Notes: a model not told the origin generated them from the letters alone. A DNA stretch of 64,000 nucleotides from Legionella drozanskii LLAP-1 (GCF_001467585.1 NZ_LNXY01000003.1:62001-126000); one strand, 5' to 3'. Positions 38,377 through 47,798 are shown, counted from the first letter of the stretch. Numbers and translations: made by a program.

Positions 38377-38984
38377 AACTTTGGCTAATCAGACATGGGG
38401 AAACTGAAATAAACTGCGGGAGATGGAGCGACAAACCCGCTGAAACCTGCCTGACACCCTTGGGAAAAGAGCAAGCGCAAAAGGCAGCTCAAAAGATCAT
38501 CGAACCACCGGATCTACTTATTAAGTCCCCCTTAATTCGTGCAAAACAGACAGCTGATTTTATATTAAACCAATGGCCTAATACTTTAATTGATACCTGG
38601 CCTATTGAGGAGTTCATATATCTTTCTCCCTCGCGTTTGCATAACCTAAGCAAGTTAGCTAAAAGAAGGGACGTTGAAGAGTACTGGCAAAAAAATGATC
38701 CCTACTATTGTGATGGAAAAGATGCAGAATCATTTGCTGATTTTTTGAAACGAGTTAAGCAATTCCATCATCAAATTATTCAACAACAAGGATTTGTGAT
38801 TGTCATTGGGCATGGTCAATTTTTAAAGGCTTTCCAATTTGGTTTAAGTCATGGATTTAATGTAAGTCCAGAATGGATGAGCTTATTTCGACAAACGGAA
38901 ACAGCAAATCCACTAAAAAATGGCGAAATAGTCCGGTTAAATTTAAGTAACCTGCTAGATTTTAAATCCCTAAATCAATCCTAG
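38364..38984 (+). CDS. histidine phosphatase family protein
   Basis: Small phosphatase of the phosphoglycerate mutase-like (RHG) superfamily. The catalytic LWLIRHGETEIN motif is near residue 10 and the second His is in VIVIGHGQFLKAF near the C-terminus. The ATG at 38364 (MSHLKLWLIRHG) is favoured over one four codons earlier. It overlaps the ATP-grasp gene by 13 bases, implying a paired function, perhaps dephosphorylating the product or intermediate of that enzyme. The substrate is not known. Confidence 0.8.
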   Translation: MSHLKLWLIRHGETEINCGRWSDKPAETCLTPLGKEQAQKAAQKIIEPPDLLIKSPLIRAKQTADFILNQWPNTLIDTWPIEEFIYLSPSRLHNLSKLAKRRDVEEYWQKNDPYYCDGKDAESFADFLKRVKQFHHQIIQQQGFVIVIGHGQFLKAFQFGLSHGFNVSPEWMSLFRQTETANPLKNGEIVRLNLSNLLDFKSLNQS

Positions 38985-39047
38985 GGTCTATTATTAATAT
39001 ATTAAATAAAAATCTATAGAGCGTAGCAAGGATGAAGGAGCATTTAT

Positions 39048-40034
39048 TTGAAGCAACTCTATAAAACTTTACTTATTGAACCCGATATTCAGCTTGCTAA
39101 CACCATTATCAATTGGCTTGAAGACAGAGTTCACATTGTTCATGTCGTTGATAATGAGCATGCACAGCAACAAGCAAGGCTTAATACCTGGAACGTCGTC
39201 ATTACAGACATCAATTGCCCGCAAATCAACGACTTAGATATCACGAAAATGGTAAAGGAAGTGAATCCTGATACTGCTATTATCATTATTACTGAAAATA
39301 TTAAGGTGGATTTTATCCTGACCGCGATGAAGTATCGGGCTGACGGATTATTTTTTAAACCACTCGATAAAAGTGAATTTACCTCGAGAGTCATTCAATT
39401 AGCTGATGAATCAAAACATAAGCGAGAAAAAAATAAAAAAATTATACTAGCCATTGGCGCGCATCCGGACGATGTCGAATTTGGATGTGCCGGCACTTTG
39501 GCAAAACTCCGTGCCGAAGGTAGCCAACTGAATATCTTGACTCTAAGTTTAGGAGCACAGGGTGGTAATCCAAGCATCAGAAAAAAAGAAGCACAGGTAG
39601 CTGCAAAGCTTCAAGGTGCAAAGTTATTTTTAGGAAATCTTGCCGATACTAAAATTACAAATAGTATAGAAACCATAGAATCTATCGAAGAGATTCTTGA
39701 ACAAGTTAAACCTACGCACGTTTATACTCATACTTTTTTTGATAGCCATCAAGATCACAGAAGTATTTACCAAGCAACTATCACCGCATGCCGTCAAACA
39801 CCCAATGTATTTGGCTATCTCACGCCTTCAAGCACTGTGGATTTTAGACCGAATATTTTTATCAAGATTGATGAATTTATTGATATTAAATTAAAGGTAA
39901 TTTCTGCCTTCTCTAGTCAAAATGTACGTCCTTATCTTCAACCAGACATGATCAAAGCAACGGCTCGATATTGGGGACGTTTTTGTAATTACCATTTAGT
40001 GGAACCTATGGAAGTTATCAAAGAGCATTCCTGA
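39048..40034 (+). CDS. response-regulator receiver fused to PIG-L/LmbE deacetylase
   Basis: Residues 1-118 form a complete receiver: the acidic pair near LIEPD, phosphoacceptor Asp54 (VVITDINC), Thr82 and Lys104 (FFKPLD). Residues 128-328 are a PIG-L-type zinc deacetylase with AHPDD (His139-Asp142), GCAGTLAKLR, and HQDH (His234-His237). PIG-L enzymes remove acetyl groups from N-acetyl sugars. The start is a TTG at 39048 with GGAG seven bases upstream, so it is well supported. The fusion suggests phosphorylation-controlled deacetylation. No histidine kinase is encoded nearby. Confidence 0.85.
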   Translation: MKQLYKTLLIEPDIQLANTIINWLEDRVHIVHVVDNEHAQQQARLNTWNVVITDINCPQINDLDITKMVKEVNPDTAIIIITENIKVDFILTAMKYRADGLFFKPLDKSEFTSRVIQLADESKHKREKNKKIILAIGAHPDDVEFGCAGTLAKLRAEGSQLNILTLSLGAQGGNPSIRKKEAQVAAKLQGAKLFLGNLADTKITNSIETIESIEEILEQVKPTHVYTHTFFDSHQDHRSIYQATITACRQTPNVFGYLTPSSTVDFRPNIFIKIDEFIDIKLKVISAFSSQNVRPYLQPDMIKATARYWGRFCNYHLVEPMEVIKEHS

Positions 40035-40068
40035 GCCTAACTAAGGAATCAATTAACATGGAGGATCA

Positions 40069-40284
40069 ATGAGATCGCTTGAACATTTTATAAATATCCA
40101 CCCTTATTTCAGCATGCTTGTTTTTACAGCGATTGGTTTTCTTTTACGCGGTTTAAGCCAAGTTAATCGAAATACGCTTCGTATTCACCTGAATGAGCTT
40201 GAATTCGCTTTAGAGGAAGATAATATTGAACAGGCAAAATCAATTTTGAAAAAAATAAAAACTGGATTTAGTTTTAAACCCTAA
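40069..40284 (+). CDS. small single-span membrane protein
   Basis: 71 residues with a GGAGG ribosome-binding site 7 bases before ATG. A hydrophobic segment (YFSMLVFTAIGFLLRGL, about 13-29) is followed by a charged amphipathic tail (NELEFALEEDNIEQAKSILK) that could be a helical hairpin or short TPR-like unit. No family recognised. It lies 34 bases after the REC-PIG-L gene and is probably co-transcribed with it; a small regulatory or scaffold subunit is plausible. Confidence 0.6.
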   Translation: MRSLEHFINIHPYFSMLVFTAIGFLLRGLSQVNRNTLRIHLNELEFALEEDNIEQAKSILKKIKTGFSFKP

Positions 40285-40329
40285 CAACTACTTGACTCTG
40301 CGAAATTGGTAGTCCAGGAACATTATTTG

Positions 40330-40358
40330 TTGACATTAGAAACAACAAGAATAATAAT
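40330..40358 (+). promoter_or_regulatory. sigma-70-type promoter of the C1 peptidase gene
   Basis: TTGACA (40330-40335), a 17-base spacer, then AATAAT (40353-40358): six of six and five of six matches to consensus. It lies 32 bases before the ATG at 40390, so the peptidase gene can be transcribed independently of the upstream genes. Confidence 0.65.
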
Positions 40359-40389
40359 CAACCACCTTATCCTTGATCATTAGCCTACC

Positions 40390-41448
40390 ATGACGTTTAG
40401 AAAAATCACAACCATCACCTTGGCTCTATTCGTATTTGTTAACGGAAGCGCATTTGCCGAAGACCTTAATATTGTAGGTTCAATCGAGCATCATTTAAAA
40501 CTTGCACCCAATAAAGCAGCTGCTAATCAAAGCAATGAAAAAGTCATCCAATTACTGCAAATTGACCTCTCTGCTGAAGAAAAAGAACAGTTAGCAAACC
40601 GTGCAAAAGAGTTATTAGCCCATTCTAATTCGTTTTTACCCTCATCAGAAATCTCACTATTTCCTAGTAAAGTACAACTGGGCATGAAGAATGTACCCGT
40701 GCTTGACCAAGGTCGTCATGGGACTTGTGTTACCTTTGCAGTCACAGGGGCACTTGATGCAGTCATTGGCCAAGGTGATTATGTGAGCCAAGTATGTCAT
40801 TTACAGCTGGGATCTTATTTAGAAAAACAAGGTTATGGCCTCAGTGGGTGGAATGGTAGCAATGCTAGTCAAGTTATCAACCAAATTACGCAGTACGGAA
40901 TCGTTAATACGGAAAAACAACGGAAGAAAGGCTGCGGCGGTATAAATTATTACCCTTCTTACACTTCCATTCCTCAATCATTTATAGAACCGGAACAATA
41001 TTATTCATTAAGTGAGTTAGTCTTTGGAAAAGCAGCCAATTGGTCAAATATTTATCGAAGAGCAGACGCAAATAAACTATTGGATGAAGTGAAACAAACA
41101 CTTAATTCAGGAGATAGATTAGTATTTGGAGTCTTACTCCCGCGTACGGATCTGGGAACGGCTGGAGCAGTTGGTAAATATAAAACATGGTTCGACTACG
41201 ACACTTGGGTACTCACCCCAGAAATCTTAAAGGATATATACAATGCAAAGACCGGCCACGAAATGATTATTACTGGGTACGATGACAATGCAGTTGCCAC
41301 TGATAATAAAGGGAAAAGACACACAGGCTTATTAACTTTACGTAACTCTTGGTCTAACTTCGCTGGAAATTATGGCGATTTTTATATGTCCTATGATTAT
41401 TTTAAGTTATTAACACATGATGTTAAACGAATTTCTCCTGTTTATTAA
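40390..41448 (+). CDS. secreted papain-like (C1 family) cysteine protease
   Basis: 352 residues with a signal peptide (about 1-23, ending SAFA), a prodomain-like helical region, and a papain fold. Catalytic residues are visible: Cys113 in DQGRHGTCVTFAV, His290 in TGHEMIITGYDD and Asn319 in LRNSWSNFAGNYGDFYMSY. The oxyanion Gln precedes in VLDQG. It lies at the end of the glucan-like locus but has its own promoter. Functional ties to that locus are unproven; it may be a type II secretion substrate since the window also encodes a T2SS. Confidence 0.85.
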   Translation: MTFRKITTITLALFVFVNGSAFAEDLNIVGSIEHHLKLAPNKAAANQSNEKVIQLLQIDLSAEEKEQLANRAKELLAHSNSFLPSSEISLFPSKVQLGMKNVPVLDQGRHGTCVTFAVTGALDAVIGQGDYVSQVCHLQLGSYLEKQGYGLSGWNGSNASQVINQITQYGIVNTEKQRKKGCGGINYYPSYTSIPQSFIEPEQYYSLSELVFGKAANWSNIYRRADANKLLDEVKQTLNSGDRLVFGVLLPRTDLGTAGAVGKYKTWFDYDTWVLTPEILKDIYNAKTGHEMIITGYDDNAVATDNKGKRHTGLLTLRNSWSNFAGNYGDFYMSYDYFKLLTHDVKRISPVY

Positions 41449-41485
41449 TTGAGCTGGCTTGGGTTGAATTTCGAAGTCTTTAAGC

Positions 41486-41506
41486 AGTTCGGGCCTTGGC
41501 CCGACT
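41486..41506. repeat. GGGCC/GGCCC-type short palindrome copy
   Basis: GTTCGGGCCTTGGCCCGACTAGG, a near-perfect palindrome between the C1 peptidase gene and the convergent rnhB stop, with a CTAGG-type flank to the right. It could double as a terminator hairpin. Confidence 0.6.
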
Positions 41507-42077
41507 AGGCAAAACTCTTTGTCAAACTCATCGCCACAGAGCCAAAGCTTTTTCGATGAATCGGACAAGGTCCCTTTTCTTTTAAAGCCGTGCGATGCAT
41601 TAAAGTGGCATAGCCTTTATGTACAGCAAAGCCATATCCTGGGTAGATTAAATCCATTGCCTCCATTTCTTCATCTCTCAGCACTTTGGCTAAAATCGAT
41701 GCTGCACCGATAGAATTTTCTAAATTATCGCCATTAACAATGGCTCTACAAGGTATAGACAGGGCTGGAACGTATAAACCATCGACCATGACTTCATCAG
41801 GTAGAATTGCTAAGGCTTCAACTGCTCGCTTCATTGCCAACAAAGTAGCGTGATGAATATTTAAGCGATCAATTTCTTCAACTTCTGCTCGACCATAAGC
41901 AAAGCAGCGTGCTTCGTCTTTAATTTTTTTGACTAATTCTTTTCGTTTGGCTGGCGTTAATTTTTTTGAATCAGTCGCCCCTTCGATAGGCTTATAAAGA
42001 ATAACTGCAGCAGTAACAAGCGGCCCTGCTAATGGGCCCCGACCTACTTCATCAACTCCTGCAATACATCTATCCAT
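41505..42077 (-). CDS. rnhB: ribonuclease HII
   Basis: Removes single ribonucleotides from DNA. The N-terminal [21 protein letters not shown] has the catalytic Asp-Glu, followed by [18 protein letters not shown] and [23 protein letters not shown]. The length of 190 is typical. It is convergent with the accessory locus and divergent from the GnnA-like gene. Confidence 0.96.
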   Translation of the reverse strand: MDRCIAGVDEVGRGPLAGPLVTAAVILYKPIEGATDSKKLTPAKRKELVKKIKDEARCFAYGRAEVEEIDRLNIHHATLLAMKRAVEALAILPDEVMVDGLYVPALSIPCRAIVNGDNLENSIGAASILAKVLRDEEMEAMDLIYPGYGFAVHKGYATLMHRTALKEKGPCPIHRKSFGSVAMSLTKSFA

Positions 42078-42153
42078 TAACTCCTCTCCTATAAATCGAT
42101 AAGCGGCTAATCATAACCATATAAAATTGATTTATCATTAAGAAAATGAGATC

Positions 42154-43146
42154 ATGCGCACAAATTATTATCATCGTTGTGTTATGAGTATATTAAATTG
42201 TGCGGTAATTGGAGTTGGCTATCTTGGGCGTTTTCATGCTCAAAAATATAAAATGCTATCCAATGCTAATTTAGCTGCAGTCTGCGATGTCAATGTAGAT
42301 GCCTGTGAATTAGTATCAAGAGAGCTTAACATACCCGCCTATTTTGACTACCGAGATTTATTTGGTAAAGTCGATGCGGTAAGCATTGTGGCTACGACAA
42401 ATAAGCATTATGAAATTGCTAAAGCTTGTTTAGAACAAGGCATTCATGTTCTTATCGAAAAACCAATCACCGAAACTGTTGAGCAAGCCAATGAGCTTAT
42501 AGCTTTAGCTAAACAGCAACAACTCAAATTACAAGTAGGTCACTTAGAACGCTTTAACTCTGCGCGTTTAGCACTCGATGAATACCTTGAGCGACCCTTA
42601 TTTATTGAGTCTCATCGACTGTCTCCATTTAATCCAAGAGGCACCGATGTTAATGTTATTCTTGATTTGATGATACATGATATTGATTTAATTCAAACCA
42701 TCGTTAATTCCCCGATAGTTAGTATCGATGCTCAAGGTGCACCGGTTTTAACTAAGTCGATTGATATTGCGAATGCAAGAATTACCTTTGAAAATCATTG
42801 TGTTGCCAATGTGACAGCCAGCCGTATTAGCTTCAAAACAGAACGTAAGACAAGAATTTTTCAGCCTAATTCTTATATTTCTATCGATTACCAAAACAAA
42901 CAATTCGCAGTATTCCAAAAAGGTGAAGGCGAAATGTTTCCGGGTATTCCTGAAATCACCCGTCATCAATCAATCTTTGAGAAAGGCGATGCATTACTAG
43001 CAGAAATTCAAGCATTCTTAGAGTGCATCGAGAATGATTCAGCACCTGTAGTCACTGGAGAAGAAGGTCGAGATGCATTAGCAACAGCCGCTAAAATTAC
43101 TGCATTAATTGATACTCATTTGATTTCAAAATATGCAAGCGACTAA
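42154..43146 (+). CDS. Gfo/Idh/MocA-type oxidoreductase, GnnA-like
   Basis: NAD-dependent sugar dehydrogenase with CAVIGVGYLGRFHAQKY (Rossmann loop) and HVLIEKPITETVEQA, the signature EKP motif. It overlaps lpxB by 14 bases. In bacteria whose lipid A carries 2,3-diamino-glucose, including Legionella, the UDP-GlcNAc 3-dehydrogenase GnnA belongs to this family; the coupling to lpxB suggests this identity. Its partner GnnB is not in the window. The ATG at 42154 gives 330 residues; the ATG at 42184 (MSILNCAVIG) is an alternative. Confidence 0.75.
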   Translation: MRTNYYHRCVMSILNCAVIGVGYLGRFHAQKYKMLSNANLAAVCDVNVDACELVSRELNIPAYFDYRDLFGKVDAVSIVATTNKHYEIAKACLEQGIHVLIEKPITETVEQANELIALAKQQQLKLQVGHLERFNSARLALDEYLERPLFIESHRLSPFNPRGTDVNVILDLMIHDIDLIQTIVNSPIVSIDAQGAPVLTKSIDIANARITFENHCVANVTASRISFKTERKTRIFQPNSYISIDYQNKQFAVFQKGEGEMFPGIPEITRHQSIFEKGDALLAEIQAFLECIENDSAPVVTGEEGRDALATAAKITALIDTHLISKYASD

Positions 43147-44284
43147 GCGCCTTGTTATTATTGCTGGAGAAGAATCAGGCGACATTCATGCCGCCGCTCT
43201 TGTACGCCAATTAACTGCCGACTATGGCTCGCTTGAAATAAGTGGCATTGGCGGCAGGCATATGCAGGCGGCCGGTGTGCATCTTGTTTCTGACTTAGCC
43301 CGATATGGGACTACTGGCCTTACAGAAGTAGTCCGTCATCTTCGTATTATTAAAAAAGCGTTTGATGCAATCAAAATTCATCTCAGCCAAAATAAGCCAG
43401 ACTTATTAATTTTAGTTGATTTCCCAGGTTTCAATTTACGTCTCGTTAAATTTGCTAAGCAACTCGGTATTCGGATTTTATATTATATAAGTCCACAAAT
43501 TTGGGCTTGGAAACCCAATCGTATTGAAATTATTCGCGCCAATGTCGATAGAATGGCGGTCATACTTCCTTTCGAAAAAGAAATTTATCAACGTGCGAAT
43601 ATTCCCGTATCGTTTGTAGGCCATCCTCTTATTGAAAAAATACCCAGCTGTGATGATATGGTCAGTGCGCGCAAGGTATTAGGTCTTCCCACAGACAAAC
43701 GTTTAGTAGCCCTGTTGCCAGGCAGTAGACGCAACGAAATCGAAAGGCATATGCCAGTTTTGGTGGCTACCGCTGAAGCAGTTTCTAAGCAAATCGATGA
43801 CTTGCATTTTGTCATTCCTATTGCAGGCACGCTTAATCCGGAAATTATTAAAAATTATTTCTCACAATCTAAGTTGAGAATCTCATTTGTCCTAGGCAAA
43901 GCGAGTGAGGTAGTAGCCTGTAGTGATTGTGTGGTTGTCGCCTCTGGTACCGCCTCTTTAGAATGTGCACTCTTAGAAAAACCCATGTGCATTATCTATA
44001 AAGGCTCTTTACTCAGTTATATTGTTGCAATGAAAGTGATTAGAGTAAAATACTTAGGTTTGTGTAATCTCTTAAAAAATGAAATGATTGTCCCGGAGCT
44101 ATTACAATACGATTGTAATACAACCGAGCTTACACGTGCTCTTACTGAATTATTAACCGATCAAGAGGCTATCGACCGAATGAAACGACGTCTGAAAGCG
44201 CTTAAACTCTCTCTTTCCTCAGGACAGGCAGATTGTACCATTGCTGAGTTGGTCATGGCCGAATTGCAACTTGCTGAAGAATAA
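43133..44284 (+). CDS. lpxB: lipid-A-disaccharide synthase
   Basis: Joins UDP-diacylglucosamine and lipid X in lipid A assembly. Family features: IAGEESGDIHAAALVRQL, GIGGRHMQAAGV, LVDFPGFNLRLVKFAK, YYISPQIWAWKPNRIE, LLPGSRRNEIERHMP and VASGTASLECALLEKPM. 383 residues, full length. It is translated with the preceding GnnA-like gene. Confidence 0.96.
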   Translation: MQATKRLVIIAGEESGDIHAAALVRQLTADYGSLEISGIGGRHMQAAGVHLVSDLARYGTTGLTEVVRHLRIIKKAFDAIKIHLSQNKPDLLILVDFPGFNLRLVKFAKQLGIRILYYISPQIWAWKPNRIEIIRANVDRMAVILPFEKEIYQRANIPVSFVGHPLIEKIPSCDDMVSARKVLGLPTDKRLVALLPGSRRNEIERHMPVLVATAEAVSKQIDDLHFVIPIAGTLNPEIIKNYFSQSKLRISFVLGKASEVVACSDCVVVASGTASLECALLEKPMCIIYKGSLLSYIVAMKVIRVKYLGLCNLLKNEMIVPELLQYDCNTTELTRALTELLTDQEAIDRMKRRLKALKLSLSSGQADCTIAELVMAELQLAEE

Positions 44285-44403
44285 ATCATTCTTGCGTAAG
44301 AATAGTAGATTATCAATTAGCCTTCATGTACAATTAATTTTGCTTTCATCTATCAAATGAAAGCATTGGGATAGAATGATTTAACTAAAATAAGGAAGTT
44401 ACG

Positions 44404-44700
44404 ATGAATGTCATTGATACACAAGCTACTGCTCAAACCACGAAACAAGACCAAGGTCTGCAAGATTTGGTATATGGTTTGGTAACTCGATTTCTTGCCG
44501 AAAATAAAGGCAAAGCCATCGATGATCTCTATGACATGATTCTTTCTGAAGTTGAACCACCACTCTTACAAGCTGTCATGGAGAAAAGACGTGGCAATCA
44601 GCTACAAGCTGCAAAGATGCTTGGTATCAGCCGTGGTACGATCAGAAAAAAATTACAGCGTTACTTTGGTACAAAATATTTTCGTTTAACTGACGAATAA
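44404..44700 (+). CDS. fis: DNA-binding protein Fis
   Basis: Nucleoid-associated regulator. The C-terminal helix-turn-helix is QAAKMLGISRGTIRKKLQRYF, and the dimer core is VEPPLLQAVMEKRRGN. It is 98 residues, as in E. coli. It is preceded by an AGGAAG ribosome-binding site. Legionella has several Fis paralogues; which one this is cannot be told here. It is followed by a bidirectional terminator. Confidence 0.93.
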   Translation: MNVIDTQATAQTTKQDQGLQDLVYGLVTRFLAENKGKAIDDLYDMILSEVEPPLLQAVMEKRRGNQLQAAKMLGISRGTIRKKLQRYFGTKYFRLTDE

Positions 44701-44797
44701 TTACCCCCCATTTTATAAATTCCCCCTTTATTCTTAACTAGCTAGGTATTAATAGCCAGATTCAAGTACTAGGGATGTGATTTTATAAAAGCTTTAA

Positions 44798-44821
44798 AAA
44801 GGCCCACTCATGTGGGCCTTT
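44798..44821. terminator. bidirectional terminator between fis and htpG
   Basis: Perfect 10-base stem AAAGGCCCAC / GTGGGCCTTT with a TCAT loop and A/T-rich ends on both sides. It is positioned 19 bases beyond the htpG stop and about 100 past fis, so it serves both convergent genes. Confidence 0.85.
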
Positions 44822-44839
44822 ATGTAGGGACACTAATTA

Positions 44840-46708
44840 CTAAGCATCTAGCAGCAGTTTATTCACTCGATTAACAAAATCGGCAGGATTATCTAATTGT
44901 CCACCTTCAGCCAAGACAGCCTGTTCAAAAAGCATCACTACCCATTCAGCAAAACGACTTTCATCGCTGATATCGTGCAAGCGCTTCACTAAAGCATGTT
45001 CAGGATTAATTTCGAACACCGGTTTAGATAATTGAACTGGCTGGCCTGCGGCTTGCAAAATACGCTGCATTTCCATGCCCATATCCTCGTCGCTAGCAAC
45101 TACACAAGCAGGAGATGTCGTTAATCGATTGGTAAATTGCACTTCTTTAATTTTATCGCCTAACACATCTTTAATTTGCTTAAGCATCGGCTCGAGAGTT
45201 TTTTCATCTTCTTTGATCTTTTCATCTTCTTCGATATCAAAATCAATTTTGCCTTTGCTGATTGATTGTAATTTTTTGCCATCGAATTCGCTTAAATATC
45301 CCACTAACCATTCGTCTACACGGTCACTGAGCAATAATACTTCGATGCCTTTTTTTCTAAAGATTTCAAGATGAGGACTATTTTTAGCAGCATTATAACT
45401 GGATGCAGTAATATAATAGATCTTATCTTGTCCTTCTTTCATACGAGAAACATAGTCAGAGAGTTTGACTGTTTGCTTTTCTGAATCACTCGTTGTCGTG
45501 GCAAAACGTAGCAATTTAGCAATCGCTTCTTTATTAGCAAAATCTTCAATAGGCCCTTCTTTCATAGCCAGACCAAATTCACTCCAAAATTGCTGGTATT
45601 TTTCTGGGTCTTGATTGCTCAATTTATCCAGCATTGACAAAATGCGTTTAGTACAGGCTGACTTAATTGCATCAACTAATTTATTGTCTTGTAAAATTTC
45701 ACGAGAGACGTTCAGTGGTAAATCATTTGCATCCACAATACCTTTTACGAAACGTAAATATCGTGGTAAAAACTGTACTGCATCATCCATAATGAATACA
45801 CGTTTCACATACAGCTTTAGACCGTGTTTCATTTCTTGTTGCCATAAATCAAATGGCGCGTGAGCAGGAATATAAAGTAAACTGATGTAATCCTGTTTTC
45901 CTTCAACATGGTTATGAGACCAAACCAAAGGATCTTGATAATCATGAGAAATATGTTTATACAGTTCTTTGTATTCCTCGTCACTAATCTCTGATTTTTG
46001 CAAAGTCCATAATGCAGTCGCCTTATTTACTGTTTCGAAATCTGGCGATTCTTTGTCATCCTCAGAAATTTTTTTCATCTCAATTGGCCAGCAAATATGA
46101 TCAGAATATTTGCTAATAATTTGACGTAGTCGCCAATCACTTAAAAATTCGTCGTCTTCCTTCTTCAGATGAAGAGTGACTTCGGTTCCGCGTTGAGCTT
46201 TCTTCTCTTGAGCGATAGTAAATTCACCATCACCGCTAGATTCCCAGAGGATTCCCTCTTCAGCTTTCAACCCTGCCCGTCGACTTTTAAGAGTTACTTT
46301 ATCCGCAACAATAAATGACGAATAAAAACCAACGCCAAATTGACCAATCAAATGAGAATCTTTTGCTGCTTCGCCTGTCATATGGCTGAGAAATTCTTTG
46401 GTCCCAGATTTGGCAATAGTTCCTAAATTCTCAACAGCCTCCTCCCAACTTAAACCGATCCCATTATCTTTGATGGTGATTGTTTTTAACTTCTCATTGA
46501 ATTCTATAGTAATACGAAGATCAGAATCTTTCTCATACAAAGAAGCATCAGCAAGGGCTAAAAAACGTAGTTTATCCAACGCATCAGAAGCATTCGAAAT
46601 AAGCTCTCTCAAAAAAATTTCTTTGTTTGAGTAGAGTGAATGAATAACGAGATGGAGCATTTGTTTAACTTCAGTTTGAAAACCCATAGTTTGTTGCTTT
46701 GCCGCCAT
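44840..46708 (-). CDS. htpG: molecular chaperone HtpG (Hsp90)
   Basis: ATP-dependent chaperone. The N-terminal ATPase has the [11 protein letters not shown] motif, IKDNGIGLS, and [17 protein letters not shown]. The middle domain has [22 protein letters not shown] and SREILQ. The length of 622 is typical. It is transcribed alone. I looked for a sigma-32 promoter and did not find a convincing one. Confidence 0.97.
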   Translation of the reverse strand: MAAKQQTMGFQTEVKQMLHLVIHSLYSNKEIFLRELISNASDALDKLRFLALADASLYEKDSDLRITIEFNEKLKTITIKDNGIGLSWEEAVENLGTIAKSGTKEFLSHMTGEAAKDSHLIGQFGVGFYSSFIVADKVTLKSRRAGLKAEEGILWESSGDGEFTIAQEKKAQRGTEVTLHLKKEDDEFLSDWRLRQIISKYSDHICWPIEMKKISEDDKESPDFETVNKATALWTLQKSEISDEEYKELYKHISHDYQDPLVWSHNHVEGKQDYISLLYIPAHAPFDLWQQEMKHGLKLYVKRVFIMDDAVQFLPRYLRFVKGIVDANDLPLNVSREILQDNKLVDAIKSACTKRILSMLDKLSNQDPEKYQQFWSEFGLAMKEGPIEDFANKEAIAKLLRFATTTSDSEKQTVKLSDYVSRMKEGQDKIYYITASSYNAAKNSPHLEIFRKKGIEVLLLSDRVDEWLVGYLSEFDGKKLQSISKGKIDFDIEEDEKIKEDEKTLEPMLKQIKDVLGDKIKEVQFTNRLTTSPACVVASDEDMGMEMQRILQAAGQPVQLSKPVFEINPEHALVKRLHDISDESRFAEWVVMLFEQAVLAEGGQLDNPADFVNRVNKLLLDA

Positions 46709-46907
46709 TTATAAATCCCCCATAACCAAAAAATTGTACAAAAATCGAATGTTGCGCCTAGAATGGTTTTATTAATTTTATCAACAGCTTAAAAAATATC
46801 TCCGATAAACCGAAGCGCGAATACAAACTTTATATGCGGGTTAGAACGGCAAATTTCAAGGGGTCTGCTATTAAGTTAGCGTCAATTTGAGTGATTACAA
46901 ATAATTG

Positions 46908-47798
46908 CTATGTCATTGGGAAATTCTGTTCATTAAATTTCCTACCTTTATCAGCAATTTGCTCAATATTCTTACTAATCGTTGTGGAAATAATATTAAG
47001 CGGTAACTCATTATCATTTTTGCCAAAAGGCTCCTCTAATTCTTCCGATAAAATCTCTAATCCCAATAGGATATATACAATCATTACCATCATGGGAATA
47101 ATTAAAAATCCAAAAGTATCCACCCAACCAAAAGGAAACATCAAGGCGTAGAAAAGTAAGGCTTGCTTAACAAAAAAAGCAAAAGCAGGCGGTACATTAG
47201 TATTTGCAATTCGCTCACAGCCACCGACCAGATCAACGATATTGGCTAAATGATTATCTAAAGCGAGATATTGTTCAAAGCGGAGTTTTTTCTTATCGCG
47301 TAATTCGTTGATAATACAATACATTCGTTGAACCACTATAATGACAGGGTGTTGAGTACCAATTTCACCAATACCAAGAGCATGCAACTCTTCCATGTAT
47401 TCGTTAGTATTTTTTCGCAAATTAGCCTTAATTATGATTGGTAATCTTTTTAATAATTCAAAAAAACAAGGATGATTTTTCAATCCAGCAAAGGCATCAA
47501 ATTTTAAACCTAAATTTCGACAATTATTGACAATTGACCCCCACAAAGTTCGCCCTTCCCACCAACGCGCATAACTTGTATTGACTCTAAAGCTAATTAT
47601 AATTGTCAAAATAAAACTAAAAATTAAATGAAATTGGCCAACGTTATAACGTGTAGCATTCTGGAAAAAATGAGCAATTAGGATCGCATACAGGGTGATA
47701 ATGAGAGAAATAGGGAGTAATTTACGAAATACTTTTTCTCTATAAAATAAAAATAAATGAGGTACCCATGTTAAAAGGTTATGGGATCTTAGCTTCAT
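46908..47798 (-). CDS. bestrophin/UPF0187-family membrane channel
   Basis: 296 residues with four membrane segments in two pairs (about 27-47, 58-72; 210-235, 236-260). Family motifs are seen in SFRVNTSYARWWEGRTLWGSI and the PFGKNDNELPLN near the C-terminus. Bacterial bestrophins are pentameric ion channels; some pass cations rather than chloride. No operon partner: a 200-base gap separates it from htpG. Confidence 0.88.
   Translation of the reverse strand: MKLRSHNLLTWVPHLFLFYREKVFRKLLPISLIITLYAILIAHFFQNATRYNVGQFHLIFSFILTIIISFRVNTSYARWWEGRTLWGSIVNNCRNLGLKFDAFAGLKNHPCFFELLKRLPIIIKANLRKNTNEYMEELHALGIGEIGTQHPVIIVVQRMYCIINELRDKKKLRFEQYLALDNHLANIVDLVGGCERIANTNVPPAFAFFVKQALLFYALMFPFGWVDTFGFLIIPMMVMIVYILLGLEILSEELEEPFGKNDNELPLNIISTTISKNIEQIADKGRKFNEQNFPMT

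Noticed and set aside
46709-46760. Possible sigma-32 heat-shock promoter for htpG
   Set aside because: A GGGGG run lies in the right place but no CTTGAA-type -35 and CCCCAT-type -10 pair at acceptable spacing could be matched.
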